This document shows, piece after piece, positions 1-7,571 of a stretch of 64,000 bases of DNA. Within the stretch, counting starts at the first letter, position 1, and each line of letters begins with the position of its first letter. Source of the stretch: Saprospiraceae bacterium (GTDB taxonomy: Bacteria; Bacteroidota; Bacteroidia; Chitinophagales; Saprospiraceae); NCBI GenBank assembly GCA_027488935.1, contig JAIYAP010000045.1:1-64000 (forward strand). The letters run 5' to 3'. The notes beneath the pieces are model-generated. The model saw nothing but the letters and a program-made list of their open reading frames with translations, did not search any database and was not told where the DNA came from. The translations under genes were made by a program, and so were the position numbers.

Positions 1-261
1 GGTTTCGAATTGTACCAGAACCAGCCGAATCCGTTTGTGAATAAAACCATGATTGGGTTCCATTTACCAGAAGCGACAACCGCTACATTATCGATTTTCG
101 ATGAGGCTGGTCGTATGGTTTACAACCAAAAAGGTGCGTTTGCAAAAGGGTACAACACGATTGCGATTGACAAAGCGTTGTTGAACACGGTTGGTATGAT
201 GTATTACAAGTTGGAAACGGCGACGGATAGTGCCACGAAGAAGATGATACAGACGAAATAG
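1..261 (+). CDS. C-terminal end of a T9SS-secreted protein (partial)
   Basis: The reading frame is open from the first base and ends at the TAG at 259-261, so this is the 3' end of a gene that starts outside the window. The 86 visible residues form a typical Por secretion-system type A C-terminal sorting domain: an NQPNPF motif near the start, a predicted beta-strand pattern with IFDEAGRMVY in the middle, and a lysine-containing end (KKMIQTK). In Bacteroidota such domains direct cargo through the type IX secretion system to the cell surface or medium, where they are cleaved. The function of the cargo cannot be judged from this piece. A strong terminator follows at 328-363. Confidence 0.85.
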   Translation, partial: GFELYQNQPNPFVNKTMIGFHLPEATTATLSIFDEAGRMVYNQKGAFAKGYNTIAIDKALLNTVGMMYYKLETATDSATKKMIQTK

Positions 262-264
262 GTA

Positions 265-320
265 GGGGCGCCCCTAGCGGGCGCCCCAATTTACCCGCCG
301 AAGCCGAAGCGAAGGCGGGT
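265..320. repeat. Two intergenic hairpins
   Basis: A perfect 9-bp inverted repeat (265-273 with 279-287, five-base loop) has no T-tract. It is followed by a 7-bp inverted repeat, ACCCGCC at 293-299 with GGCGGGT at 314-320. Both lie between the stop at 261 and the terminator at 328-363. They may add to mRNA 3'-end stability; no other role is visible. Confidence 0.6.
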
Positions 321-327
321 GGACGAC

Positions 328-363
328 CGGCCGTCCCACATAACGTGGGGCGGCCGTTTTTTT
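328..363 (+). terminator. Rho-independent terminator
   Basis: A 12-bp stem (328-339 with 345-356, one G-U pair) closed by the loop ATAAC is followed directly by seven T residues (357-363). It serves the T9SS cargo gene ending at 261. Confidence 0.85.
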
Positions 364-372
364 AATCCCACC

Positions 373-409
373 CACGTCGGAAGCGTGGTCAAGGGACGCT
401 TCCGACGTG
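373..409. repeat. 14-bp perfect inverted repeat
   Basis: CACGTCGGAAGCGT at 373-386 is the exact reverse complement of 396-409, with a 9-base spacer. There is no T-tract on the plus strand. It lies about 70 bases before the next start codon, in the expected promoter or leader region of the outer-membrane protein gene, so it could be an operator or a leader hairpin. The role is unknown. Confidence 0.6.
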
Positions 410-477
410 TATAAATTTTAAAGTACAGTCGAATTGTTTGCGCCGATTCCCGATCTTGGCCAAATAAACAACCCGAC

Positions 478-1755
478 ATGAAACAAATCTTCGCTTTATG
501 CTTTTGCTGTGTCTTTTCAGCCGCACTCGCCGCTCAAAATGCACCAGCGCCCACTTTGAACGTTTTTTTAGATTATTTTTACGGGCCTGTAGACTTTAAC
601 TACCTCAAAACAGAAGTTCGATTTGTAAATTATGTCAGCGACCGCAGCCTGGCAGATGTGCAAGTGCAATCGATCGAAATCCCCATCGGGAACGGGGCCT
701 CCCAACTCGAATACGTATTTCGGGGATATGGTGTTTTTGAAGGACAAACCGATACGATTCATTGGCATTTAGACCCTTTGGAAAACGCGGGCAGTGTGCG
801 TGAAAAATCTGCACGCGCACTCAAGCGTGGCCTATTGCCCTATTTGCTTCAAACAGATGCTGCGGAACTAATTGATTACCAAGTTGGTAATGCGCCAGAT
901 TATGTTGCCACCAAGGATCCCTGGAATTTGTGGACCTTTAAAGTGGCATTGGATGGACAGGCAAATGGGGGGTACAGTGAAAATTCTTTTTCAGGCATTG
1001 ATAAAACCAAAGCATCTACTTCCAATTATTTTTTTCAGCCGACCTTTAATATTTGGCGGATCGGAGAAAAATGGCGGGGAGGTTTCGATATCAATTATTA
1101 TTACCGGCAATCCCGATCCTACCGCAGACCAGTTACGACCACCGCAGATGTGGTAAACAGCACTCAAAGCTTGGATTTTAATCTGTATTATGTGCGTGCT
1201 ATTCAACAGCATTGGGCTTGGGGTGTTTCTTTTAGAGGTTATGCGAATGGAGAACCTTTACAGCGCTTCGACTTGCGCTCCAATGCAGGAATTGAGTACA
1301 ATGTATTTCCGTACCGGGAATTTTTTCACAGGCGCTTGTTGTTCGGCTACTTGCTCAGGACCGTTGTATTCAATGAAGCGTATGACTTGCAAATTGCCAA
1401 TTCAAACAAATCAAGGTTTACCAATTACTGCTACGGTAGTTACGACCGAATCAGCAGTTGGGGCGCTTTTGGCGCAAACATGGGTGTTGAATACGGCTTT
1501 GCCCAATTTTGGAATAACTACACCCTGAACGCTGGTACACAAACTGCCATTAATTTAGGGAAAAATATCTTTTTAAGGCTTTCTGCGTCTGTAACTTATG
1601 GAAACAACGATTATACCTTTTATGGTAGTTCCGGTTTCCCGATTGTATTCAGCCAAAAATTTCGAAACTTGACTTACAATTCCAGCATAGGCATCGCTTA
1701 TTTCTTTGGTTCGGGTTATCGGAGTATTGTCAACCCGCGTTTGGGCGGAATTTGA
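478..1755 (+). CDS. Outer-membrane beta-barrel-like protein
   Basis: The 425-residue product starts with a cleavable signal peptide (hydrophobic residues 4-18, cleavage near AALAAQ). A first domain (about 25-140) carries the pattern DFNYLKTEVRFVNYVSDR, which I recall from a Bacteroidota family of exported proteins with a DUF481-like barrel. From about residue 150 the sequence alternates aromatic and polar residues in the style of transmembrane beta strands (for example FDINYYYRQ, LDFNLYYVR) up to the C-terminus. I infer an outer-membrane barrel with an N-terminal periplasmic domain. The substrate or partner is unknown. The gene stands alone and converges on htpG. Confidence 0.65.
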   Translation: MKQIFALCFCCVFSAALAAQNAPAPTLNVFLDYFYGPVDFNYLKTEVRFVNYVSDRSLADVQVQSIEIPIGNGASQLEYVFRGYGVFEGQTDTIHWHLDPLENAGSVREKSARALKRGLLPYLLQTDAAELIDYQVGNAPDYVATKDPWNLWTFKVALDGQANGGYSENSFSGIDKTKASTSNYFFQPTFNIWRIGEKWRGGFDINYYYRQSRSYRRPVTTTADVVNSTQSLDFNLYYVRAIQQHWAWGVSFRGYANGEPLQRFDLRSNAGIEYNVFPYREFFHRRLLFGYLLRTVVFNEAYDLQIANSNKSRFTNYCYGSYDRISSWGAFGANMGVEYGFAQFWNNYTLNAGTQTAINLGKNIFLRLSASVTYGNNDYTFYGSSGFPIVFSQKFRNLTYNSSIGIAYFFGSGYRSIVNPRLGGI

Positions 1756-1891
1756 GCACTTATTTGATGGTTTTTACCCCTAAGGGGCCAAATGACTATG
1801 CAACTGTATTTGCCCAAAAATAGCAATGGGCAACCTTTGTTGCCAACGCAAACAAAAGCCGCCCACTGCGGGTATGTCCAATTAGGCCTGA

Positions 1892-3763
1892 CTACAGCGT
1901 AGACAAGGTTTTATTGACAAAATAGGTAAGTGCCTCGCCGCGCAACATGCCTTGCTGCAACAGCGCCAGATCATACAGGTATTGCGCCAGTATTTTTTGA
2001 TCGGCTTCTGGTTCGGTCACCAATTTTTGGGCAATCAAGGGATGGTTGGTATTTACCACCACATTGTACATGTCCGGGAAATCGCCCATGCCTTGCAGCG
2101 ATTGCATTTCTTTCATCCGGCGCATAAATTCAGGACGCACAATCACCACCGGCTGGTCGTCGGGTGCGAGCGCGCTGCATTCAACGCGACCGTCTTTGCT
2201 CGAAATACCTTCAAATACTTTTTTTACGGTTTCTGTTTCTGCCTCGCTAAGTACGGATTCGCGTTTTTCGTCTTTTTGCACCAATTTATCCAGGGTGTCG
2301 GAGTCGATACGCACGAAAACGATACCACTCTCGGCTTTGTATTCGATATGCTGCATCCAGTGGTTGTCGAGCACGGTATCCAGGCGCAGCACGTCGTAGC
2401 CGCGGTTGTAGGCCGCCTTGATAAGCGCATCATGTCCTTCGGGATCATTGGTGTAAATGCAAACCGTTTTATTGTGTTTGTCGGTCTGGTTAGCCTTGAT
2501 GTGCTCTTTATAGTCGTTCAACAGGTAAAACTCGCCTTTGGTATTTTCAACCAAGGTGAAATTAGCCGCTTTTTCATCAAACTTTTTATCCGAAATAACG
2601 CCATACTTGATGAAAACGCCCAAATCGCGCCATTTTTGCTCAAATGCCGGACGATCCTCCTTGAACAGTTCATTGAGTTTATCGCCTACTTTGCGGGTAA
2701 TATACTCGCTGATTTTCTTCACATTGGTATCGCTTTGCAGGTAGGAGCGCGACACGTTCAACGGAATATCGGGAGAGTCGATGATCCCGTGCAAGAGCAA
2801 CAGCCATTCTGGCACGATATCGCGCACATCATCCGTCACGTACACCTGATTGGAGTACAAGTGGATTTTGTTGCGGGTGGCCTCTAAGGTTGCGCCAATT
2901 TTCGGGAAATACAAAACGCCTGTGAGGTTAAACGGATAGTCGATGTTGAGGTGAATCCAGAACATCGGTTCCGGCGCCATCGGGTACAATTCGCGGTAAA
3001 ACGCTTTGTAATCCGCTTCTTTGAGTTCGCTGGGCTGTTTTTTCCAAAGTGGCCGGGTATCATTGATGATATTCGGCACTTCCATGGTTTGTGGTTCCTT
3101 GTTTTCGTCGCCTTCTTCTCCGTCTTCCACATCCAGGTATTCCGTTTTCATGCCGTATTGGATCGGAATCGGCAAGAACCGGCAATATTTATCGAGCAAT
3201 TCCTGCAAGCGGTTGTTGCTCAGGAAATCAGCGTTTTCTTCGTTTACATACAGGATAATATCGGTACCGCGCTCGGCTTTGTCTACGGTTTCGATGCTGA
3301 ATTCCGGATTGCCTTCGCAGGTCCACCGAACGCCTTGCGTGCCTTCTTCTTTCCAGGATTTCGTCACCACCTCTACCTTGTCGGCTACCATAAAGGCCGA
3401 ATAAAAGCCCAAGCCAAAATGGCCGATGATGGCGCTGTCTTTGTATTTATCCAAAAACTCCGCCGCACTGCTAAATGCAATCTGGTTGAGGTATTTGAGC
3501 ACCTCTTCTTCCGTCATACCGATACCCCGGTCGCGAATAATGATGCGTTTTGCGTCCGCTTCCCGGATAATTTCGATGGTCGTGTCGCCTATCTCGTTTT
3601 TTACCTCACCGCGTTCGGCCAGGATGCGTAATTTGGTCGTGGCGTCAACGGCGTTTGATACGAGTTCGCGCAGAAAAATCTCGTGATCGGAATAGAGGAA
3701 TTTTTTGATAATCGGAAAAATATTCTCCGTTTGAACTGAAATTGTACCCTTCTGCATGGTCAA
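1892..3763 (-). CDS. htpG: Molecular chaperone HtpG (Hsp90 family)
   Basis: The 623-residue cytosolic ATP-dependent chaperone has the normal length of the bacterial family. The N-terminal GHKL ATPase is clear: LRELVSNAVDA holds the catalytic Glu33, Asn37 and Asp40; DRGIGM (78-83) is the DxGxG motif; GHFGLGF (114-120) is the glycine lid. The middle domain contains the LNVSRSYLQ segment that contacts the gamma phosphate region, and a short dimerisation domain follows. The start at 3763 is chosen because the family begins with a short KGTISVQTE-like strand. The gene is monocistronic, converging on the outer-membrane protein gene. No convincing promoter was found upstream. Confidence 0.97.
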   Translation of the reverse strand: MTMQKGTISVQTENIFPIIKKFLYSDHEIFLRELVSNAVDATTKLRILAERGEVKNEIGDTTIEIIREADAKRIIIRDRGIGMTEEEVLKYLNQIAFSSAAEFLDKYKDSAIIGHFGLGFYSAFMVADKVEVVTKSWKEEGTQGVRWTCEGNPEFSIETVDKAERGTDIILYVNEENADFLSNNRLQELLDKYCRFLPIPIQYGMKTEYLDVEDGEEGDENKEPQTMEVPNIINDTRPLWKKQPSELKEADYKAFYRELYPMAPEPMFWIHLNIDYPFNLTGVLYFPKIGATLEATRNKIHLYSNQVYVTDDVRDIVPEWLLLLHGIIDSPDIPLNVSRSYLQSDTNVKKISEYITRKVGDKLNELFKEDRPAFEQKWRDLGVFIKYGVISDKKFDEKAANFTLVENTKGEFYLLNDYKEHIKANQTDKHNKTVCIYTNDPEGHDALIKAAYNRGYDVLRLDTVLDNHWMQHIEYKAESGIVFVRIDSDTLDKLVQKDEKRESVLSEAETETVKKVFEGISSKDGRVECSALAPDDQPVVIVRPEFMRRMKEMQSLQGMGDFPDMYNVVVNTNHPLIAQKLVTEPEADQKILAQYLYDLALLQQGMLRGEALTYFVNKTLSTL

Positions 3764-3938
3764 TATTGCTTAAAACGTGGTGATATAAAGTTTAGACCGG
3801 CATTTAAGCCAGGATTGTCGGATTAAAGCATTTTCAAAGCTTGTGCCAGAACACTGCAAATCTGACAAATTGTCTTGCATCGGTCAGTGGATACTTAATA
3901 GTTTGGAAACCAGCCTGCTAAAAAACAAAAAATATTGT

Positions 3939-3968
3939 TTTGCCTTACAATTAACCAAAATATGTTTG
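3939..3968 (+). promoter_or_regulatory. Bacteroidota-type promoter for an intergenic RNA
   Basis: TTTG at 3939-3942 and TATGTTTG at 3961-3968 match the Bacteroidota sigma-A consensus (TTTG at -33, TAnnTTTG at -7) with an 18-base spacer. It points right, although both flanking genes (htpG and the glycosyltransferase) are on the minus strand. Confidence 0.5.
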
Positions 3969-3974
3969 AAAAAC

Positions 3975-4169
3975 GCCAGGTATGCTTATTTGAATTGGCA
4001 TAGTACTTGTCTATACACCTTTGAGCGCGGAAAACAGTTTCCAACAAGCGCTTTGAAAATAGAACAAAATTCAAACGACACAAGCTTAAGATCACTCGTG
4101 GTCTTATAGTCGTGGACGAGAGACCAGCTCATTCTGGGGGGTAGGGCTGGTCCTCTCCCCACCTTTTTT
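3975..4169 (+). ncRNA. Candidate structured small RNA, about 195 nt
   Basis: The interval between the promoter match at 3939-3968 and the terminator at 4112-4169 holds no convincing protein gene. A nested hairpin lies inside: AGCGC (4024-4028) pairs with GCGCT (4048-4052), enclosing GGAAA/TTTCC (4029-4033 with 4038-4042). The 3' end is a long hairpin followed by six T residues. Length and layout would fit a 6S-like or regulatory RNA, but I see no diagnostic 6S, tmRNA, SRP or RNase P motif. An 88-residue ORF at 3843-4109 starts upstream of the promoter and has no recognisable domain, so I do not call it. The identity is unknown. Confidence 0.4.
4112..4169 (+). terminator. Strong rho-independent terminator
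   Basis: GTGG...GAGAG.ACCAGC (4112-4128) pairs with GCTGGT..CTCTC.CCAC (4146-4162), with about 15 pairs and small bulges, followed by TTTTTT at 4164-4169. The T-tract is on the plus strand only. Confidence 0.65.
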
Positions 4170-4206
4170 ACGAAATTTTTTCCTATCAAGCATATGAACA
4201 AGTGCG

Positions 4207-4237
4207 GCAGAAGATTAATCCCTTCTGCTTTTTTTTT
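4207..4237 (+). terminator. Second rho-independent terminator
   Basis: GCAGAAG (4207-4213) pairs with CTTCTGC (4222-4228), with an eight-base loop, followed by nine T residues (4229-4237). It also points right and lies 38 bases after the previous terminator, immediately before the 3' end of the convergent glycosyltransferase gene, which it shields from plus-strand transcription. Confidence 0.7.
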
Positions 4238-4244
4238 ATACCAA

Positions 4245-4979
4245 TCACTTGTTGTATCCATAATTGTCAAAAAAGCCACGCCACCGCATTTGCAAAACCC
4301 CTAAAATGCCCTCTTGCACAATTTTGAGCGACATTTTAGAGACCCCTAATTCGCGGTCTTTAAAAACAATAGGCACTTCCCGGATTTTAAAATTCAATTC
4401 CCAGGCGGCAAATTTCATTTCAATCTGGAAAGCGTACCCAATGAAGCGAATTTTATTTAAATCGATGGTTTCCAATACTTTGCGTCGCCAGCATACGAAT
4501 CCGGCAGTCGGATCGGCAATGGGCATCAGCGTCACAATGCGCGTGTAAATAGAGCCGCCGCGCGAGTAAAAATGCCGTTCCCAGGGCCAGTTTTCTACTT
4601 TTCCACCTTTTACATACCTGGAACCCACGGCTACATCGGCATCTTCGTCGCGGCATTTAGCGAGCAAACGCACCAGATCCTTGGGGTTGTGCGAGAAATC
4701 GGCATCCATTTCAATGATAAAATCGTAACCGTGCGTCAAGCCCCAGCGAAAACCGGCGATATAGGCAGTCCCAAGGCCGTGTTTACCCTGACGTTCGAGC
4801 AAGTGCAGTGTTTGCGGAAAATCCTGTTGCAGGTCGCGCACAATCTGGCCAGTGCCATCGGGCGAGCCGTCATCGACAATGAGTATGTGGAAAGGTTCGG
4901 AAAGCGCAAATACGGCCTGCACGATCGCAGCCACATTTTCGCGTTCATTATAAGTAGGAATGATAACGAGTGCCGACAT
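4245..4979 (-). CDS. Dpm1-like polyprenol-phosphate glycosyltransferase (GT2)
   Basis: Family 2 glycosyltransferase of the dolichol-phosphate mannose synthase type, which transfers a sugar from a nucleotide donor to polyprenyl phosphate at the inner face of the membrane. The fold starts with ALVIIPTYNE; VDDGSPDGT (36-43) binds the nucleotide, MDADFSHNP (91-99) holds the DxD metal site, and VGSRYVKGG is the usual acceptor-side motif. At 244 residues it is the short, soluble form without C-terminal membrane helices. The open frame extends 17 codons upstream, but the Met at 4979 is used because the domain begins there. The sugar is not certain from sequence. Confidence 0.9.
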   Translation of the reverse strand: MSALVIIPTYNERENVAAIVQAVFALSEPFHILIVDDGSPDGTGQIVRDLQQDFPQTLHLLERQGKHGLGTAYIAGFRWGLTHGYDFIIEMDADFSHNPKDLVRLLAKCRDEDADVAVGSRYVKGGKVENWPWERHFYSRGGSIYTRIVTLMPIADPTAGFVCWRRKVLETIDLNKIRFIGYAFQIEMKFAAWELNFKIREVPIVFKDRELGVSKMSLKIVQEGILGVLQMRWRGFFDNYGYNK

Positions 4980-5063
4980 GAAGAATAATGGGCGTTCTTG
5001 GTTATTGCGTCGTTTGGAGCTAAAATTCAACTAAAAACAAGCGCAACAAAGAAACATAGCGTT

Positions 5064-6305
5064 TTAAAATGCAAAAGCGGCTGCAAACGACAGCACAGAA
5101 AGGATGAGTCCGTACATGAAAATATTGTAGCAGATACTCAAATATTGGTATTTTTTAGCCAGTACAATGCCCAAAAAGTATAAATCTCTGCTCATGGAAC
5201 TGTACAAAAACTCGGGATCTTTCAACATTTCATTCACACCCCATTGAAATTCCTCCAGCGGCATGCTGTGAAAATTGCCAAAAAACAGCAGGTTGGCCTT
5301 GCGTTGTTTGATTGCCTCGCGGGTTACCTTGCCTTCCGTCACCTTCGGGCGGGTGCTCAGGGTTGCGTAAATCATCGACCCCATGCAAGTAATCGTAAGC
5401 ATAATGGTAGGAACGACCAAACGCAGGTCAAGGCTGCCATTCACTTGAAGTTTTGGCAATAAATTACTCACCAGGATCGAAATGACGATGGCATTAACCG
5501 ATAACATCAGGTTGGCCTTGCTGTCGGCCATTTGGCTGAGGTTGGTATGGGTGCGGTAGGTGGTGCGGTACATGGTTTCGACGCCGCGGCCAAAACGCGC
5601 CATTTTCAACTCATTTTCGCCCTCCTCAATCATTTGGCGCAAGCTGCCCGTCTTTTCTTTTTCGTCGAGCAGGGCCAGTTCACTCACGGTCGGCGCTTTG
5701 TCCGGGTTAAGGCGGCGCTTTTGTTTGAGCAGTTGCTGAATATGTTTGGCTTTGCGTTTGTTGAACAATTCATTGGCCACCACGGTATGGTAACTGTGGT
5801 CGAGCATAAAATTGATCTCAAAATCGATCCAGTCCTGGTCGTTCATGACGATTTGACGGGTCAGGATCAATTCCTGGCGAAAGCGGCTGGTGCGATCCCA
5901 GTAACTTTCCATGCCCAGGTGACTCAAATCGGCATCGCAAATAATTTGTTCAAGTATGTTGGTTGGGTGCTGGGGTACTTTGGTGGCGCGGATACAACCT
6001 TTTATGATTTCAAGGGCTTCGGGAGCAACACGGTCGCCCAGGTATTTCTGCATGTTGGCACAGCTGCGTTCCTCATGGTCGGCCGGACCCTGGGCATAGC
6101 CGGTATCGTGAAACCAGGTAGCGATTTCCAGCAGGAGCATATCTTCTGCGCCCAATTCGAAGCCTTGCCCGATCATCCTGGCTGCCGCGACGGTTTGTGC
6201 CGTATGAGAGAGGTCGTGGAATACGTACTCGGGCGACATGTTTGCCGCGAAATAATCTTTGATATACTGCTCAATTTCAGGCAGCAATTGCTCGGAAGCC
6301 GTCAT
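5064..6305 (-). CDS. HD-domain phosphohydrolase fused to a PycTM membrane module
   Basis: Two parts make up the 413 residues. Residues 1-200 are an HD-superfamily metal-dependent phosphohydrolase: HDLSH at 30-34, FHDTG at 65-69 and CDADLSH at 123-129 supply the metal ligands. Residues 235-413 resemble the Pycsar effector module PycTM (formerly DUF5706): YRTTYRTHTNLSQMADSKAN leads into a membrane helix at about 266-284, a second helix at 296-317, the LLFFGNFHSM motif at 339-348, and a last helix at 388-413. The linker is charged and helical. PycTM is known as a membrane-damaging effector gated by cyclic pyrimidine nucleotides. No cyclase gene is nearby, so a role in nucleotide signalling or hydrolysis at the membrane is an inference. 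Confidence 0.85.
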   Translation of the reverse strand: MTASEQLLPEIEQYIKDYFAANMSPEYVFHDLSHTAQTVAAARMIGQGFELGAEDMLLLEIATWFHDTGYAQGPADHEERSCANMQKYLGDRVAPEALEIIKGCIRATKVPQHPTNILEQIICDADLSHLGMESYWDRTSRFRQELILTRQIVMNDQDWIDFEINFMLDHSYHTVVANELFNKRKAKHIQQLLKQKRRLNPDKAPTVSELALLDEKEKTGSLRQMIEEGENELKMARFGRGVETMYRTTYRTHTNLSQMADSKANLMLSVNAIVISILVSNLLPKLQVNGSLDLRLVVPTIMLTITCMGSMIYATLSTRPKVTEGKVTREAIKQRKANLLFFGNFHSMPLEEFQWGVNEMLKDPEFLYSSMSRDLYFLGIVLAKKYQYLSICYNIFMYGLILSVLSFAAAFAF

Positions 6306-6380
6306 ATTGGGTTGTTAATTGCGCTACGAAAGCGCTAAGGTAAGCAATCGGAATCAGCTGCGGTACCTTTTTTGCGGCGG

Positions 6381-6971
6381 CTATTTCATTTTGTAGCACA
6401 ACCAGATGGGGGAGAGGGGGCGATTGGCCGCATCGCGCGGCACGGCGGCAATACGGTCGGCTACTTCCATGCCCGCCGTTACTTTGCCAAAAACGCTGCA
6501 TTTGCCTTGCCATTGTGGGATTCCGCCCCATTTTTTATACGCTGCGCGGTCTTTTTCGGAAAAATGAAGGCCTTCTTGTTTTTCTATCCGGTTAAGACTT
6601 TCTTCCGTTTGCGGGCGACCGAGTACGATAAAAAAATCGCCCGGACCGTGGTTTTTCAGGGTGTCAAAAGCAGCAATCACGCCTCGGCAAAGGGGCATAT
6701 GGTGTTCAGGCAGCAAGTGTTTGCGTTGGTCTGCGTGTTGGGTGGGGGCTTCAAAAGCGATCAGGTAGTCGCGCAACACCTGGGTAAACAGCATGGTATC
6801 GCTGCCTTGAGCACCCGCCAATGCAAAAAACTGGCGCTGATGTTGGGGCGTATCGCCGTATAAATCCAGGTGTAAATCCCCCATCGCGGTTTGCAGCTGA
6901 ATCGCGGTGGCTTTCCGGTGGTTGCAGGAAAGGGCAAGGCAAAAAAGGAGGAAAAGCAGGGCGCGCTGCAT
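6381..6971 (-). CDS. Lipoprotein peptidyl-prolyl isomerase, cyclophilin type
   Basis: The 196-residue protein begins with a lipoprotein signal (FLLFCLALSC, acylated Cys16 predicted). The rest follows the cyclophilin fold: TAMGDLHLDLYGDTPQH near the start, GVIAAFDTLKNHGPGDFFIVL in place of the usual active-site GxFQxMxR...QF region, and CSVFGKVTAGMEVADRIAAV near the end. It would catalyse proline isomerisation in envelope proteins. Several classical active-site residues differ, as in many bacterial divergent cyclophilins. It is 75 bases from the HD-PycTM gene and could be cotranscribed with it. Confidence 0.85.
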   Translation of the reverse strand: MQRALLFLLFCLALSCNHRKATAIQLQTAMGDLHLDLYGDTPQHQRQFFALAGAQGSDTMLFTQVLRDYLIAFEAPTQHADQRKHLLPEHHMPLCRGVIAAFDTLKNHGPGDFFIVLGRPQTEESLNRIEKQEGLHFSEKDRAAYKKWGGIPQWQGKCSVFGKVTAGMEVADRIAAVPRDAANRPLSPIWLCYKMK

Positions 6972-7005
6972 GGGTTAGGTTTGGATAAACCACACCACTC
7001 GACAT

Positions 7006-7101
7006 ATTTCGCGCAGATACAACGCAGATGCATTTTCGCAGATGTTACACAGATTTTTCTGCGTAACATCCACCTTTTTTTGTGTAGCATCTGCGCGAAA
7101 T
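7006..7101. repeat. Nested palindromic intergenic element
   Basis: The ends are a perfect 13-bp inverted repeat, ATTTCGCGCAGAT at 7006-7018 with its reverse complement at 7089-7101. Inside lies a second hairpin in which GATGTTAC pairs with GTAACATC and CAGA with TCTG. GCAGAT occurs three times in the left half. The element sits just upstream of the cyclophilin gene. Similar GCAGAT-rich palindromes recur between genes in Bacteroidota genomes as I recall them, so it may be a dispersed REP-like or non-autonomous element. Confidence 0.6.
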
Positions 7102-7233
7102 AAAAATGCCCAACAGTGTGTGGGTAAACAGGAATTTGCTCAAAAGTACGGAAGAAATGTAGGTGGGGATGGGTGGAAGGGTTAATTATTTATATGAAGG
7201 CTTTCAACTTATTTTATAGGAAAACAAAAAACA

Positions 7234-7265
7234 TTTGCGTTAATATTATTAACCACGTATCTTTG
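7234..7265 (+). promoter_or_regulatory. Bacteroidota-type promoter
   Basis: TTTG at 7234-7237 and TATCTTTG at 7258-7265, separated by 20 bases, match the consensus exactly. Transcription would start near 7271, about 300 bases before the first true gene on this strand. Confidence 0.7.
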
Positions 7266-7270
7266 CAGGG

Positions 7271-7470
7271 TATTAGTAGGAAACGATCAGAGGATGATTC
7301 AGTTTCAACTTTTGCTTTTTATTTTTAATCAACAGTCGTTTAACAAGAAGGACTAAGTCCAACTTAAGCGGCAAATATTTCAAACGGGAGTAAGGAATCA
7401 TGTTACACAAGCCTAAATGCCTTGTGGTGTTTCTTACTCGTCTATTTGAAATATTTGCCGCTTTTTTTTT
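7271..7470 (+). ncRNA. Candidate small RNA or attenuator leader, about 200 nt
   Basis: The unit runs from the promoter at 7234-7265 to a terminator with an unusually long hairpin. A 19-bp perfect stem (7366-7384 with 7445-7463) encloses a second imperfect stem (GAGTAAG/CTTACTC) and a third (ACAAG/CTTGT), followed by nine T residues (7462-7470). The first half holds a possible 20-codon leader peptide at 7294-7356, rich in Phe and Leu, ending nine bases before the stem. That layout fits transcription attenuation of the 54-codon gene downstream; a free-standing 6S-like or regulatory RNA is equally possible. No antiterminator was established. Confidence 0.5.
7366..7470 (+). terminator. Terminator with 19-bp perfect outer stem
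   Basis: AAGCGGCAAATATTTCAAA at 7366-7384 is the exact reverse complement of 7445-7463, and T residues run to 7470. The roughly 100-base hairpin is far longer than a normal terminator and has conserved-looking inner stems. Confidence 0.85.
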
Positions 7471-7515
7471 GCTCCAAAGCGGTTGCCTACATCCCCAAGG
7501 CATGGTGTTGGGAAT

Positions 7516-7552
7516 AAAAAAGCAAAGCCCTTCATTTGGAGATGAAGGGCTT
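7516..7552 (-). terminator. Rho-independent terminator (minus strand)
   Basis: AAGCCCTTCAT at 7525-7535 pairs with ATGAAGGGCTT at 7542-7552 (11 bp, six-base loop). On the minus strand the stem is followed after a few bases by six T residues (7521-7516). It probably ends the operon whose last gene stops at 7835. Confidence 0.7.
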
Positions 7553-7571
7553 AACGAAACCAAAATAAAAA

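Noticed and set aside
1952-2887. A 311-residue ORF antisense to htpG
   Set aside because: It is a mirror of the htpG codons, His/Phe/Ile-rich with no domain. Long antisense frames are common opposite biased genes.
3843-4109. An 88-residue ORF on the plus strand between htpG and the glycosyltransferase
   Set aside because: Its composition is random-looking, with no domain or start signal. It starts upstream of the promoter match at 3939, so the RNA interpretation is preferred.
3975-4169. Calling the intergenic RNA a 6S RNA
   Set aside because: The length fits, but the 5' and 3' ends do not pair into a closing stem, and no central-bubble signature could be recognised.
5064-6305. A complete Pycsar defence operon
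   Set aside because: Only the PycTM-type module is present. No uridylate or cytidylate cyclase gene lies on either side, so a full system is not claimed.
5532-6338. A 268-residue ORF antisense to the HD-PycTM gene
   Set aside because: No recognisable domain; it follows the codon bias of the real gene on the other strand.
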